Source: Oscillospiraceae bacterium
GTDB taxonomy: Bacteria > Bacillota > Clostridia > Oscillospirales > Ruminococcaceae
Direction of reading: 5' to 3'
NCBI GenBank assembly: GCA_017555565.1
Contig: JAFZGF010000028.1
Location: 62,001-126,000 of the forward strand
DNA length: 64,000 nt
Part shown: positions 7,318 through 15,851 of the stretch, one piece after another
Position numbering within the stretch: position 1 is the stretch's first letter
Layout: each line of letters opens with the position of its first letter
Notes under the pieces: generated by a model
Database searches by the model: none
What the model saw: only the letters and a program-made list of their open reading frames with translations
Told to the model about the DNA's origin: nothing
Made by a program: the position numbers and the translations under genes

Positions 7318-7932
7318 CTATCCAATAATTTTATGACTGTCACCATCAATAATTATTCCTTGCCCGTCTTCCAGGCAAATCACTTTATGTCCCACTTTGC
7401 GCTCATATGTCTTTACACGCTTCTCAAATGCGTCAATAATGCCTATATAGCGGGTTTTATGTGGTAAATGTTCGATATTATTGGTGATATCAAGTGCTGT
7501 CAAGTCTTTTAGCTTTACGCGTTTGTTCATCCTTGGAATAAGGTCTCGGATAAGTTCCAGGTCTTTCTGCATTATCAGGCTGCCGGCAGATACACCTACT
7601 ATAATTTTTTCCAAAGCCACTTTACGCAGAACTTCCTCTGCACAACATTGTTTTATCATCTGCATAAGATAAAAAACATTGCCGCCACAGATATAAATCA
7701 CATCATAGTCATAAAGTTTTTCGTTTTCCTGCTGGCCAAAATAGAAATAATCACAATCCAGTCCATATTGTTCAAAGTTTATTTTTGTCTGTGTCAACCA
7801 CTGGGCATGGTCTTTGTCTTTTTCCATTGCAGTGGGGATAATGGCGCAGTGATTGCCCTTGTTTAATATGGCTGTTTTGAATTCATTTTGCAATGCTTCA
7901 CTTGTCAGTCCGTTTGACGTAAGAAAAATCAT
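7318..7932 (-). CDS. Peptidase S51-like protein (dipeptidase E / cyanophycinase fold)
   Basis: The 204-residue protein has the class-I glutamine-amidotransferase-like fold of family S51. It shows YICGGNVFYL (residues about 80-89) and GVSAGSLIM with the nucleophilic Ser near 116, the signature of the serine nucleophile elbow. It would be a cytoplasmic dipeptidase, perhaps for Asp-X or another acidic dipeptide, though the substrate is not readable. It starts two bases after the stop of the glycerophosphodiesterase gene, so the two are translated from one message. Confidence 0.8.
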   Translation of the reverse strand: MIFLTSNGLTSEALQNEFKTAILNKGNHCAIIPTAMEKDKDHAQWLTQTKINFEQYGLDCDYFYFGQQENEKLYDYDVIYICGGNVFYLMQMIKQCCAEEVLRKVALEKIIVGVSAGSLIMQKDLELIRDLIPRMNKRVKLKDLTALDITNNIEHLPHKTRYIGIIDAFEKRVKTYERKVGHKVICLEDGQGIIIDGDSHKIIG

Positions 7933-7934
7933 AA

Positions 7935-8651
7935 TTAATATTCAAAGAACAGCTGTGGTTTGTTTGTGATAATAGCTACTTCGTGGTTGTTGCACTTATA
8001 CATAAAGTCAGCGTTTTCGATAGTGTCAACTGTCCAGGCGTAACAGTCGATACCTGCTTCTTTCAGCTCATCAAAAATTTCCTGGTCATAATTGTAGTAC
8101 AACATAGAGATAAAGTTACATCCACAGGCTTTGCATTCTTCAACAATGCCATAAGCTTTGTCCATAAACAGCAGCCCCAGGTCGTATTCACAGCCAGCAT
8201 CAGCCAGCTTTTTCATAATTCTATGGTCAAAAGATTTGAAGCACAGCATATCTTTTGGCACGCCTTTGCTTTCTTCCAGAATATATGGCACGATTTCGTT
8301 ATTCAGACCAAATTCAGATTTAATTTCACAAACCAGTCTTTTTTTGCCGCCAATAAGTTTGAGCAGGTCAGAATACAGCATAATTTTTGTATCTTTGAAT
8401 TCTTCACCGAACCAGCCGCCAAAGTCATACTGCAGCAGTTCTTCGTATGTATGTTCTGCAATAAGACCTGTACCATTGCAGGTTCTGCCCAGTTTTGGGT
8501 CATGTGCAACAACTATTTTTTTGTCTTTTGTCAGATGTACGTCACATTCAATAGCCCATACTCTGTCATCTTCCATACATTTTTTAAAGCCGTGTATTGT
8601 GTTTTCAGGTGCCTGGGAAGCCCAGCCACGGTGACCGATAATTCTTTTCAT
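7935..8651 (-). CDS. Glycerophosphodiester phosphodiesterase
   Basis: The 238-residue enzyme of the GDPD family hydrolyses glycerophosphodiesters to glycerol 3-phosphate and an alcohol. The N-terminal motif GHRGWASQAPENT gives the catalytic His, and IECDVHLTKD with VVAHD supply the metal ligands and second His of the TIM barrel; CEIKSE is the later conserved Glu/Lys element. There is no signal peptide, so it works in the cytoplasm. The gene is the first of a two-gene operon with the S51 peptidase. The start follows AAGGAGCGTAAT. Confidence 0.9.
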   Translation of the reverse strand: MKRIIGHRGWASQAPENTIHGFKKCMEDDRVWAIECDVHLTKDKKIVVAHDPKLGRTCNGTGLIAEHTYEELLQYDFGGWFGEEFKDTKIMLYSDLLKLIGGKKRLVCEIKSEFGLNNEIVPYILEESKGVPKDMLCFKSFDHRIMKKLADAGCEYDLGLLFMDKAYGIVEECKACGCNFISMLYYNYDQEIFDELKEAGIDCYAWTVDTIENADFMYKCNNHEVAIITNKPQLFFEY

Positions 8652-8776
8652 ATATTACGCTCCTTGTAAATGATTATAATATTATTTTATCATCTGTAAT
8701 TTAAAATCTCAACCGCTATTTACAACCAATTGTCTAAATGTTAAAATTGTTTTAGCTTTAAAAGAGGTATCTGAAT

Positions 8777-9238
8777 ATGAATTTTGAAACAAAGAAAAAA
8801 GAATTTTTTGAAAGACTGGGCGAAACCTGCTATATGGTTCTTGCCACTTCACATAAAGACTATCCAATGGCCAGCACAATGACCTGTCTGGTATTCGACA
8901 ATGCCATCTGGATGCAGACAGATAAAAAGTTTGATAAATATAACCAGCTGCTGAACAACCCACAGGTTGCTTTGGTAAAAAATGCCACACAGATTGAAGG
9001 CGTTGCACAGCTGTGCGGTCACCCGCTGAATAAAGAAAATGAAAAATTTGCACAGTTGATGAAAAAACATCACCCTGAAAGCTATGAAATGTATTCAACG
9101 GTTGAAACAGAAGTTGTGATAAAAGTTACACCACATAAAGCTGTTGACTGGCTTTATGAAGCAGGGGACAGTTCTATTTATCATATTGATTTTGTAAATG
9201 AAAAAATTTCAGTACAGACATACAAAAACGGCAAATAA
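8777..9238 (+). CDS. Pyridoxamine 5'-phosphate oxidase-like FMN-binding split-barrel protein
   Basis: The 153-residue protein has the short split-barrel pattern: TCYMVLATSHKDYPMASTM at about 17-35, followed by WMQTDKKFDKYNQLLNNPQVAL, typical of small flavin or F420/haem-binding proteins of this superfamily in clostridia. Such proteins act as general redox or detoxification enzymes, and the specific reaction cannot be told. AGAGGTAT precedes the ATG. It stands alone, with a weak terminator after it. Confidence 0.75.
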   Translation: MNFETKKKEFFERLGETCYMVLATSHKDYPMASTMTCLVFDNAIWMQTDKKFDKYNQLLNNPQVALVKNATQIEGVAQLCGHPLNKENEKFAQLMKKHHPESYEMYSTVETEVVIKVTPHKAVDWLYEAGDSSIYHIDFVNEKISVQTYKNGK

Positions 9239-9248
9239 CCAATAATAT

Positions 9249-9277
9249 AAAAAGTGACATTTTATTCACTTTCTTTT
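9249..9277 (+). terminator. Weak terminator after the split-barrel gene
   Basis: AAAGTGA/TCACTTT stem with an eight-base loop followed by CTTTTC. Confidence 0.5.
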
Positions 9278-9337
9278 CACATAAGCTTATGAGATATTTC
9301 ACAAATGTCTGATACAATAATAAAAAGAGGTGATATT

Positions 9338-11626
9338 ATGAACAGAAAAAAATCTACTGCCATAATCTGTACTACTGTTACTTTTGTGCTTTTGCTGGTT
9401 ACGGCACTGTTTGTGATAAATGCTGACACAAGATTTAAAATCAGAAAAGGGCCTGTTATTGCTACAGAAATATCCTTTGACTATCTGCGGCACGATCATA
9501 GCCATGCATCTCCGTTTTCTGATTGGTTTGACGATTATTTTGCTGTAAATAAGATAAACACGGCTATTATTATGGTTAATGACAGAGAAAATAGCCTTGT
9601 TGATATTCCTGGTTTCCATAATCTGAATGCAGACCGTGAAGAATATTCGCAGAAAGACTATATCACACAGTTGAAAAAACAATTTTCCAAAAACAAAATT
9701 CAGCTTTTTGTTGCAGTAGACTGCGATGAACTGGATGAAAACAAAATTTTGGATACAATTGTTTTTCTGGATAAAAACTACAAACTTGCTGCAATTGTCC
9801 TTGATAATTACACCCATAGTCCCCAGACTGTTGAACTGCTTTCACAGCAGGTTTCAAGAAAAACAGATATCATACTTAAAACAGGCAATGAAGAATTAGC
9901 GGTTTTATCTGACATCCAGGGGGTAGATGGATATATCTGCGAAGATATGAATCACAGCCAGTATGTTCGGTTTACATCAGAAAAGGATGTACCTGTTTAT
10001 CTTCACTGTGATTCGCCATCTTTGGAAAGCGATATCTTTATGCTTACCAATTTTGACAAGTTTAGCGGTGCTGTAATTTCACAATATGATGGGCTTTATG
10101 AAAAGCTTACAAACATCATCTTTGCACGGAACAAAAAGAAAAGCTTGCCAAAATTTGGTATGAATGTAACGGGTGATTTTTCAGTTACTTACCCAGAAAA
10201 AGATATGGCAACATATTATTCTGCTATATTTATCACTGGATGCGGCGCTGATACTACAGTAAATGTAAATGGTGCAGAATTTCCTGCTGCTACCGATGGT
10301 ACTTTTGGCGTTTATTATGAACTTGCAGAAGGGGATAATAAAATCACCGTTTCTTCCGGTAATGACAGCAAAACACTGACTGTAACACGAAAAGTGTATA
10401 GTTATTCTGGCTCATCAATCCAAAAGGAAATACCCTGGGATGATACCATCAAGTTAAATCCTGGCAGAATTGTACGTTCATTTAGCCCGCTTACAAGTTT
10501 ACTTAAAGATCCTGCAGATGATTCATCCATCTCAGCAGGTATCGAGCAAGGGGTAAAATTGGCTGTAAAAGAAACTGTGGAAGTAAAGCGCGGCAATAAT
10601 ATGACACACGCATATAAACTGGCAGATGACAGCTATATCCTGGCATCAAATGTGGAAGTTCTTGACGAAATCACAGCTGATTATCAGCCAGATAAAAAAG
10701 AGAACACAGATAAATATTCTGTATACAATACACCGCATATCACGTCAGCAGAATATTCTGATTTGGAAAACGGTGACGGAATATTTACATTTTATGTTAA
10801 TAATATGCCTGCAGTTATCCACAATAGTAATGGAAAACAGCTGTCACTTTTGTTTATGGACACTGTATGCGATGAAATTAAGATTCCATCTTCTGATTTC
10901 ATTAGAAATTCTACAGTTACAAATACTGAAAAAGGCGCAGAAATAACATTTGACATCGATACAAATAATCGCATTTTATGGGGTTATGATGTAAAAACAG
11001 AAGAAGGTAAAGTTACCCTTTATCTTAACAATGCCCCACGTCATACAGATTCTGACAAACCATTGGAAAATGTTACAGTAGTTCTTGACCCTGGTCACGG
11101 AGGCAAAGATCCGGGTGCATTGGGTGTTGCTTCTCTCAATGGTCCCGTGGAAAAAGATTTGAACCTGGCAGTTGCAAAAGCAACAAAGTCAATTCTTGAA
11201 AGTTATGGTGCAAATGTTGTAATGACAAGGGAAGATGACACTTTCCCAGAATTGGAAGACAGACGCAGTCTTACAAGAGAAATCAAGCCTGATCTGTTTA
11301 TCTCGATTCATCACAACAGTATGGATTACTCCTACAATTCCTCAACAGTACGTGGTTCTGAATGCTATTATTTTACTGACAGCAGCAAAAATCTGGCCAA
11401 ACTTATGGCTCAGAATATATCAACTGCAACAGAAAGAAAAAATCGTGGAGCATATAAAGCCAGATATTATGTAACAAGAAACGACATATGTCCTGCTGTG
11501 CTTATGGAATATGGTTTTGTGATTAATCCACAGGAATATTCCAGACTGTACACCGACGAAGATATCTATAAAGCTGCATATGGCACAGCTATGGCTGTAT
11601 ACAACGCTATTCCAAATTATAATTAG
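9338..11626 (+). CDS. Membrane-anchored N-acetylmuramoyl-L-alanine amidase with long N-terminal region
   Basis: The 762-residue protein has a signal anchor (about residues 7-28), a TIM-barrel-like region up to about 265, a beta-sandwich-like segment, an SH3-like stretch and a C-terminal amidase_3 domain (about 580-762). Zinc ligands are visible as DPGHGG, EKDLN and SIHHN, and the catalytic Glu in LMEYGF. It cleaves the lactyl-amide bond between MurNAc and the stem peptide outside the membrane. The start at 9338 follows AGAGGTGAT; an upstream in-frame ATG at 9305 lacks such a site. The nearby sigK and PBP genes make a role in sporulation possible but not shown. Confidence 0.88.
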   Translation: MNRKKSTAIICTTVTFVLLLVTALFVINADTRFKIRKGPVIATEISFDYLRHDHSHASPFSDWFDDYFAVNKINTAIIMVNDRENSLVDIPGFHNLNADREEYSQKDYITQLKKQFSKNKIQLFVAVDCDELDENKILDTIVFLDKNYKLAAIVLDNYTHSPQTVELLSQQVSRKTDIILKTGNEELAVLSDIQGVDGYICEDMNHSQYVRFTSEKDVPVYLHCDSPSLESDIFMLTNFDKFSGAVISQYDGLYEKLTNIIFARNKKKSLPKFGMNVTGDFSVTYPEKDMATYYSAIFITGCGADTTVNVNGAEFPAATDGTFGVYYELAEGDNKITVSSGNDSKTLTVTRKVYSYSGSSIQKEIPWDDTIKLNPGRIVRSFSPLTSLLKDPADDSSISAGIEQGVKLAVKETVEVKRGNNMTHAYKLADDSYILASNVEVLDEITADYQPDKKENTDKYSVYNTPHITSAEYSDLENGDGIFTFYVNNMPAVIHNSNGKQLSLLFMDTVCDEIKIPSSDFIRNSTVTNTEKGAEITFDIDTNNRILWGYDVKTEEGKVTLYLNNAPRHTDSDKPLENVTVVLDPGHGGKDPGALGVASLNGPVEKDLNLAVAKATKSILESYGANVVMTREDDTFPELEDRRSLTREIKPDLFISIHHNSMDYSYNSSTVRGSECYYFTDSSKNLAKLMAQNISTATERKNRGAYKARYYVTRNDICPAVLMEYGFVINPQEYSRLYTDEDIYKAAYGTAMAVYNAIPNYN

Positions 11627-11629
11627 ATT

Positions 11630-12301
11630 ATGAAATATTCAAATATAGTCAAAGGGAAATTTATTTCCCGACCAAACAGATTTATTGCAAGAGTAGATAT
11701 TGCTGGTGTAGAACATACTGTTCACGTTAAAAACACTGGCAGATGTAAAGAACTGCTTGTACCGGGGTGCACTGTTTTTCTTGAAAAGTCAGATAACCCA
11801 AACCGCAAAACACTATATGATCTTATCGCTGTTATAAAAGGTGACAGGGTGATTAATATGGATTCTCAGGCGCCAAATGCAGTTTTTCGGCAATGGATAA
11901 AAAAACAACTGCCTACAGCAGTTGTAAAAAGAGAAATCACATATAAAGACTCACGCTTTGACTGTTATATCGAAACAGAAACAGACAAAATTTTTGTGGA
12001 GGTAAAGGGTGTAACACTTGAAGAAAACGGCTATGTCCGTTTTCCCGACGCCCCTACAGAAAGAGGTATAAAACATATTAACGGTCTTATGGATGCTGTT
12101 AACAATGGTTATAAAGCCGCGGTGTTCTTTGTAATACAAATGGAAGATGTAATCTCTTTTTCACCAAATTACGATACACAGCCACGGTTTGGCCAAGCTC
12201 TTAAAAATGCAGAGGCGGCAGGTGTAAAGATTCTTGCATACAGTTGCAAGGTTACACCTGACAGTCTTGAAATTGACAAACCAGTACCCGTAACTCTATA
12301 A
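11630..12301 (+). CDS. sfsA: SfsA family DNA-binding nuclease
   Basis: The 223-residue protein matches SfsA throughout: an OB-like N-terminus (KFISRPNRFIARV, VKNTGRCKELLVPG) and a PD-(D/E)XK nuclease-like core (DCYIETETDKIFVEVKGVT, residues about 111-129, and FPDAPTERGIKH). Family members bind DNA and act as nucleases, and the E. coli name refers to sugar fermentation stimulation. It begins three bases after the amidase stop, so it is probably cotranscribed. A terminator follows immediately. Confidence 0.93.
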   Translation: MKYSNIVKGKFISRPNRFIARVDIAGVEHTVHVKNTGRCKELLVPGCTVFLEKSDNPNRKTLYDLIAVIKGDRVINMDSQAPNAVFRQWIKKQLPTAVVKREITYKDSRFDCYIETETDKIFVEVKGVTLEENGYVRFPDAPTERGIKHINGLMDAVNNGYKAAVFFVIQMEDVISFSPNYDTQPRFGQALKNAEAAGVKILAYSCKVTPDSLEIDKPVPVTL

Positions 12302-12305
12302 CACC

Positions 12306-12336
12306 AACCCCGGATTATTTCCGGGGTTATTTTTTT
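12306..12336 (+). terminator. Terminator after sfsA
   Basis: AACCCCGG pairs with CCGGGGTT and is followed by ATTTTTTT. Confidence 0.85.
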
Positions 12337-12380
12337 CAGCTGATGATAATAGAATTAACTATCAATTATCAGGAGGCTGT

Positions 12381-13064
12381 ATGTTTACCACTCTTTTATC
12401 GTTTGTTTTGTCAAAAATGCTGTTGTTTGCCCTGCATATTGAAAGTCGCACTTTGCCAAAACCACTTACCCGGAAGGAAGAAAAAGAGGAGTTTGAAAAA
12501 TACCACAGCGGTGATATGTCTGCGAGGGACAGACTGATTAAACACAATCTGCGCCTTGTTACTCACGTAGCCAAAAAGTACTATAATAATCCCCAGGACA
12601 ATGAAGATATTATCAGCATAGGTACAATAGGACTTATAAAAGCAGTACAGAGTTTTACATATGACAAAAACACCCGTTTTTCTACATTTGCATCAAAGTG
12701 TATTGAAAATGAGATTCTTATGTCTTTCCGCAAACAGAAAGGCAACGAAAACATTATCTATCTTGACGATAACCTGGATGTAAACAACGATTCCAGTAAT
12801 CTTTCTCTTAAAGATAGTATACAAGATGAATTTGAAACTGATGTGTGGGTAGAATCCCAGGAAACCAGGCAAGAAATAGCACAGCTGGTTTTTAATTGTT
12901 TATCCGGTAGGGAAAGGCAGGTTATAATTTTGCGATATGGCCTGGGAGGAAATGCTCCAATGACACAACAGCAAGTATGTGAAATTCTTGGAATCAGCCG
13001 CAGTTATGTATCAAGAATCGAAACAAAGGCTATAAATATATTACGAGATAATATAAAAAAATAG
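12381..13064 (+). CDS. sigK: RNA polymerase sporulation sigma factor SigK
   Basis: The 227-residue protein starts with a hydrophobic pro-sequence (MFTTLLSFVLSKMLLFAL), as in pro-sigma-K, which is removed by SpoIVFB. Region 2 is seen in RDRLIKHNLRLVTHVAKKYY and IGLIKAVQSFTYDKNTRF, and region 4 in LSGRERQVIILRYGL and QVCEILGISRSYVSRIE. It directs late mother-cell transcription. The gene is continuous, with no skin-type insertion. AGGAGG lies before the ATG. This is the clearest evidence that the organism forms, or formed, endospores. Confidence 0.92.
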   Translation: MFTTLLSFVLSKMLLFALHIESRTLPKPLTRKEEKEEFEKYHSGDMSARDRLIKHNLRLVTHVAKKYYNNPQDNEDIISIGTIGLIKAVQSFTYDKNTRFSTFASKCIENEILMSFRKQKGNENIIYLDDNLDVNNDSSNLSLKDSIQDEFETDVWVESQETRQEIAQLVFNCLSGRERQVIILRYGLGGNAPMTQQQVCEILGISRSYVSRIETKAINILRDNIKK

Positions 13065-13135
13065 TCACTTTTCAAAAAAACAAAGGATTTATGATATAAT
13101 ATATATATGGAATTATAATCAAGAGGAATCAGCAT

Positions 13136-13912
13136 ATGAAAAAGACAAAATTTATAACTTGTATGATTGCCATTATTATAGCTGTTATACTGTGTATAAA
13201 TAAAATCAATGTCAAAATACAAGGGGAAAAGAAGGCTGGATTAAACTATCAGTATATTGTTTATTCAAATAATCAGGAACAGTTGAAAAAGTATAAGCAT
13301 TGGTTTCCCGATAAGATTGATTTAACTTGGGAAACACACCATTTCATAACTCCTACCGAAAATATGATTACATATCAGGATGCTGCAAATATAGCAGGTT
13401 ATGCGTTGGAAAACATATATGGTTTAACAAAACTTTTTAATCACTGTGGTGTTATACAGCTATATAATTATGTAGTGTATAATCGCATACCAACAGATTC
13501 AGAACTGAACTCACACACTACAAACATTTCTTATAATCAGCCACATCGATATGAGTATATGTATTATGATGATAATGGAGTACGTTATACTGCAAAGGTT
13601 GACCGGTACAGTGGTATGGTGTTTCAAGTGGGGAAAGATATATCATTTGTTGCTGGTCAAACAGCTGATATAACAACACAGCAACAGCAACAGGTAATAT
13701 CTTTGTTGCAAGAATATACCAGACATCTGAATCTTGGAGCAGAAATAAGTATCACTGATATTAACCATACTATAAACACAAGTAACCTTAGCTGTTTTGT
13801 TATTAACGGTACACTTTCCGATAATTATAAAACAAGAGCAGTTATATATAAACCTGATGGTGAGGGTTATCAGCTTATGACTTTTTCTGTGTTGGAGTCA
13901 ATACAGTATTAA
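13136..13912 (+). CDS. Unknown membrane-anchored protein with PepSY-like segment
   Basis: I do not recognise this 258-residue protein as a whole. It has an N-terminal membrane anchor (about residues 7-23) and an otherwise extracytoplasmic body. The stretch ITYQDAANIAGYALENIYG (about 79-97), followed later by YTAKVDRYSGMVFQVGKD, resembles the helix-strand pattern of PepSY domains, which often act as protease or wall-enzyme inhibitors. A TATAAT lies about 40 bases upstream and AAGAGGAATC before the start. Its position between sigK and a class B PBP suggests a cell-envelope role in sporulation, which is inference. Confidence 0.65.
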   Translation: MKKTKFITCMIAIIIAVILCINKINVKIQGEKKAGLNYQYIVYSNNQEQLKKYKHWFPDKIDLTWETHHFITPTENMITYQDAANIAGYALENIYGLTKLFNHCGVIQLYNYVVYNRIPTDSELNSHTTNISYNQPHRYEYMYYDDNGVRYTAKVDRYSGMVFQVGKDISFVAGQTADITTQQQQQVISLLQEYTRHLNLGAEISITDINHTINTSNLSCFVINGTLSDNYKTRAVIYKPDGEGYQLMTFSVLESIQY

Positions 13913-13921
13913 ATATTATCT

Positions 13922-13951
13922 CCCGTCAATACTTTTGGCGGGGGGATTTTT
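13922..13951 (+). promoter_or_regulatory. Hairpin that buries the PBP ribosome binding site
   Basis: CTCCCGTC can pair with GGCGGGGG around ATACTTTT, and the 3' arm contains the G-rich ribosome binding site of the next gene; TTTTT follows. It could be a terminator for the gene before, a translational brake on the gene after, or both. Confidence 0.45.
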
Positions 13952-15544
13952 ATGACTGAAAAAAGACTGCTTGTTTTATATTGCGGTATATTTGCGTTTG
14001 CTGTATTAGTGGAAGCAAAAATAACACAGCTTATGTGCAGCGGCTATGATATTCTTGCCGAGAAACAAACTGTGCGCACTGTGGATATTTCTGCTGGCAG
14101 AGCAGACATCACCGACTGCAATCTGAATAAAATCACAGGCACAGAAGATGTTTTAAAGGCGTTTATTACAGATGAAACCCAATTGCAGAATATTTACAGC
14201 AATATAAGAGAAGAGGACAGAGAAAAGTTTTATCAAAGAATTCAGCAGGAAAAACAGATAGTTGTAGACCTTGCCACACCTCTGCAGACAGATGCAATTT
14301 ATACAATTTCAAAAAGATATTCGCCGGTAAATATTGCACAACATCTTATCGGGTATACAGATCTTGACGGCAATGGGCTCACGGGTATTGAACGAGTGTA
14401 TGATGATTTTCTGAAATCAAACGGAGAGAAAATAAGTGTGCATTTTAATGTGAATGGCAACGGCGATATATACGGTAATGCTTACAGCTCAATTTCAGGT
14501 TCTGGCAGGGTTTTAGCTTTGACAATAGATAATTCTTTACAACGCATGCGGGAGTCTGTGGCAAAAGAATATATTCCAAATGGAAGCATTGTAATAATGG
14601 AAAGTAAAACCGGTAAAATCAAGGCAATGGCATCAACACCGGTATACGATGCCAATAATGTTGCAGACTATCTCGACAATAAAAATTCTCCGTTGGTAAA
14701 TAAAGCATTGCAGAGTTTTGAACCTGGCAGTGTTATCAAGCCTTTGTGGGCAGCTCTTATGCTGGAAAACGGTATCAACCCTGAAGAAGAATATTATTGC
14801 AATGGTTATACAACAGTAAATGGTCACACATATCACTGTGCCAATAACCGTGTTCACGGCCCGGTTACTATGGAAAGCGCTTTGGTAGTATCCTGCAACT
14901 GTTATTTTATAGACCGATATGTAAAAGAAAAGGAATTGCTTTTCAGGCAGACTGCAAATCAACTCTATTTTGGCGAAAATATAAAGCTTTGTAATGATTT
15001 TTACACATCGAAAGGCGATTTCCCATCAGCGCAGCGGCTTGAAAATAAGGGTGTCCTGTCTACAGTCAGTTTTGGCCAGGGAGATTTCAGACTTACTCCC
15101 GTACACATCACAGCATATATGAATGTTTTTGCAAATAAGGGTATATATGTCAATCCACAGATAGTAGAAGGAATATTTGACAGAACTTCACATACACAGA
15201 CAGAAAAGATATATTCTTTTTCTGCCAAAAGGGTTTTCAGCACCGAAACATCAGAAACAGTAAAAGAAATGCTGGTGTCAGTTGTGGAAGATGGAGCTGC
15301 AAGAAGGGCTCATCCTACATTTTTATCAGCAGGCGGTAAAACAGGTACGGCACAGACAGGTAAAACAAAGGAAAATGGAGAAGAAATATTTACGGCCTGG
15401 TTCTGTGGATTTTATCCCCGGGATAATCCACAATATACAATATGTGTGTCAATGTATGATGGCGGGGAAAGTACCTATTCGGCTGCACCGGCATTTAAAA
15501 GAATATGTGACAGCATATATTATCTGAAATACTGTGACACTTGA
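13952..15544 (+). CDS. Divergent class B penicillin-binding protein (SpoVD/PBP2-like)
   Basis: The 530-residue transpeptidase has an N-terminal membrane segment (about residues 6-22) and a complete active site: SVIK (260-263), SCN (314-316) and KTG (463-465). The usual N-terminal signature RGxIxDRNGxxLA is eroded to SAGRADITDCNLNKITG, and the pedestal domain is short. No PASTA domain follows. Next to sigK and an amidase, a role in cortex or spore-septum peptidoglycan is likely but inferred. The stop codon lies within the -35 element of the alaS promoter, so the operon ends here. Confidence 0.85.
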   Translation: MTEKRLLVLYCGIFAFAVLVEAKITQLMCSGYDILAEKQTVRTVDISAGRADITDCNLNKITGTEDVLKAFITDETQLQNIYSNIREEDREKFYQRIQQEKQIVVDLATPLQTDAIYTISKRYSPVNIAQHLIGYTDLDGNGLTGIERVYDDFLKSNGEKISVHFNVNGNGDIYGNAYSSISGSGRVLALTIDNSLQRMRESVAKEYIPNGSIVIMESKTGKIKAMASTPVYDANNVADYLDNKNSPLVNKALQSFEPGSVIKPLWAALMLENGINPEEEYYCNGYTTVNGHTYHCANNRVHGPVTMESALVVSCNCYFIDRYVKEKELLFRQTANQLYFGENIKLCNDFYTSKGDFPSAQRLENKGVLSTVSFGQGDFRLTPVHITAYMNVFANKGIYVNPQIVEGIFDRTSHTQTEKIYSFSAKRVFSTETSETVKEMLVSVVEDGAARRAHPTFLSAGGKTGTAQTGKTKENGEEIFTAWFCGFYPRDNPQYTICVSMYDGGESTYSAAPAFKRICDSIYYLKYCDT

Positions 15545-15569
15545 CAATAAATAGACAATTTAGTATAAT
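15541..15569 (+). promoter_or_regulatory. Consensus sigma-A promoter of alaS
   Basis: TTGACA (15541-15546), 17-bp spacer, TATAAT (15564-15569): a perfect consensus whose -35 box overlaps the stop codon of the preceding gene. Confidence 0.85.
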
Positions 15570-15591
15570 AATTTCGTTAATAGAAAATAAG

Positions 15592-15812
15592 CCATAAAAG
15601 GGAATAAGAATATTGTCTTTTATCAGAGAGAAGTCGGTCGGTGCAAGGCTTCATAAGAGATATTCAGAGCCACCCTTTTGCTGCCGGCGAAACAAGTCGG
15701 CCGTAAATGCGGCGTTAACGCATTTAAAGTGACACAGCGTTGCTGTGTAATTTGGGTGGTACCACGGTGTATAGTCGTCCCATAGGAGTAAAATCCTATG
15801 GGGCTTTTTTAT
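15592..15812 (+). ncRNA. T-box leader of alaS (specifier GCC)
   Basis: The leader contains the AG-rich AGAGAGAAG element, a specifier-loop region with GAGCCACCC whose GCC (15669-15671) is an alanine codon, the conserved T-box sequence TGGGTGGTACCACGG (15753-15767), and a terminator made of CCCATAGGA/TCCTATGGG followed by TTTTTT (15779-15810). Uncharged tRNA-Ala should pair with the specifier and T-box and stabilise the antiterminator, turning on alaS when alanine is short. Confidence 0.9.
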
Positions 15813-15851
15813 TTTCAAATACGTATAAAATTATTTAAGAGGTGTAAAATT

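Noticed and set aside
7182..8651. The fluoride riboswitch as regulator of the GDPD-peptidase operon
   Set aside because: It lies downstream of both genes on their own strand and has a separate promoter, so it cannot control them in cis as a leader.
7983..8669. A 228-codon open frame on the plus strand opposite the glycerophosphodiesterase gene
   Set aside because: It has no ribosome binding site, a composition rich in Phe, Cys and His typical of antisense frames, and the opposite strand holds a clear enzyme with all motifs.
12381..13064. A skin-type prophage element interrupting sigK
   Set aside because: The sigK frame is complete and continuous, with both sigma regions present.
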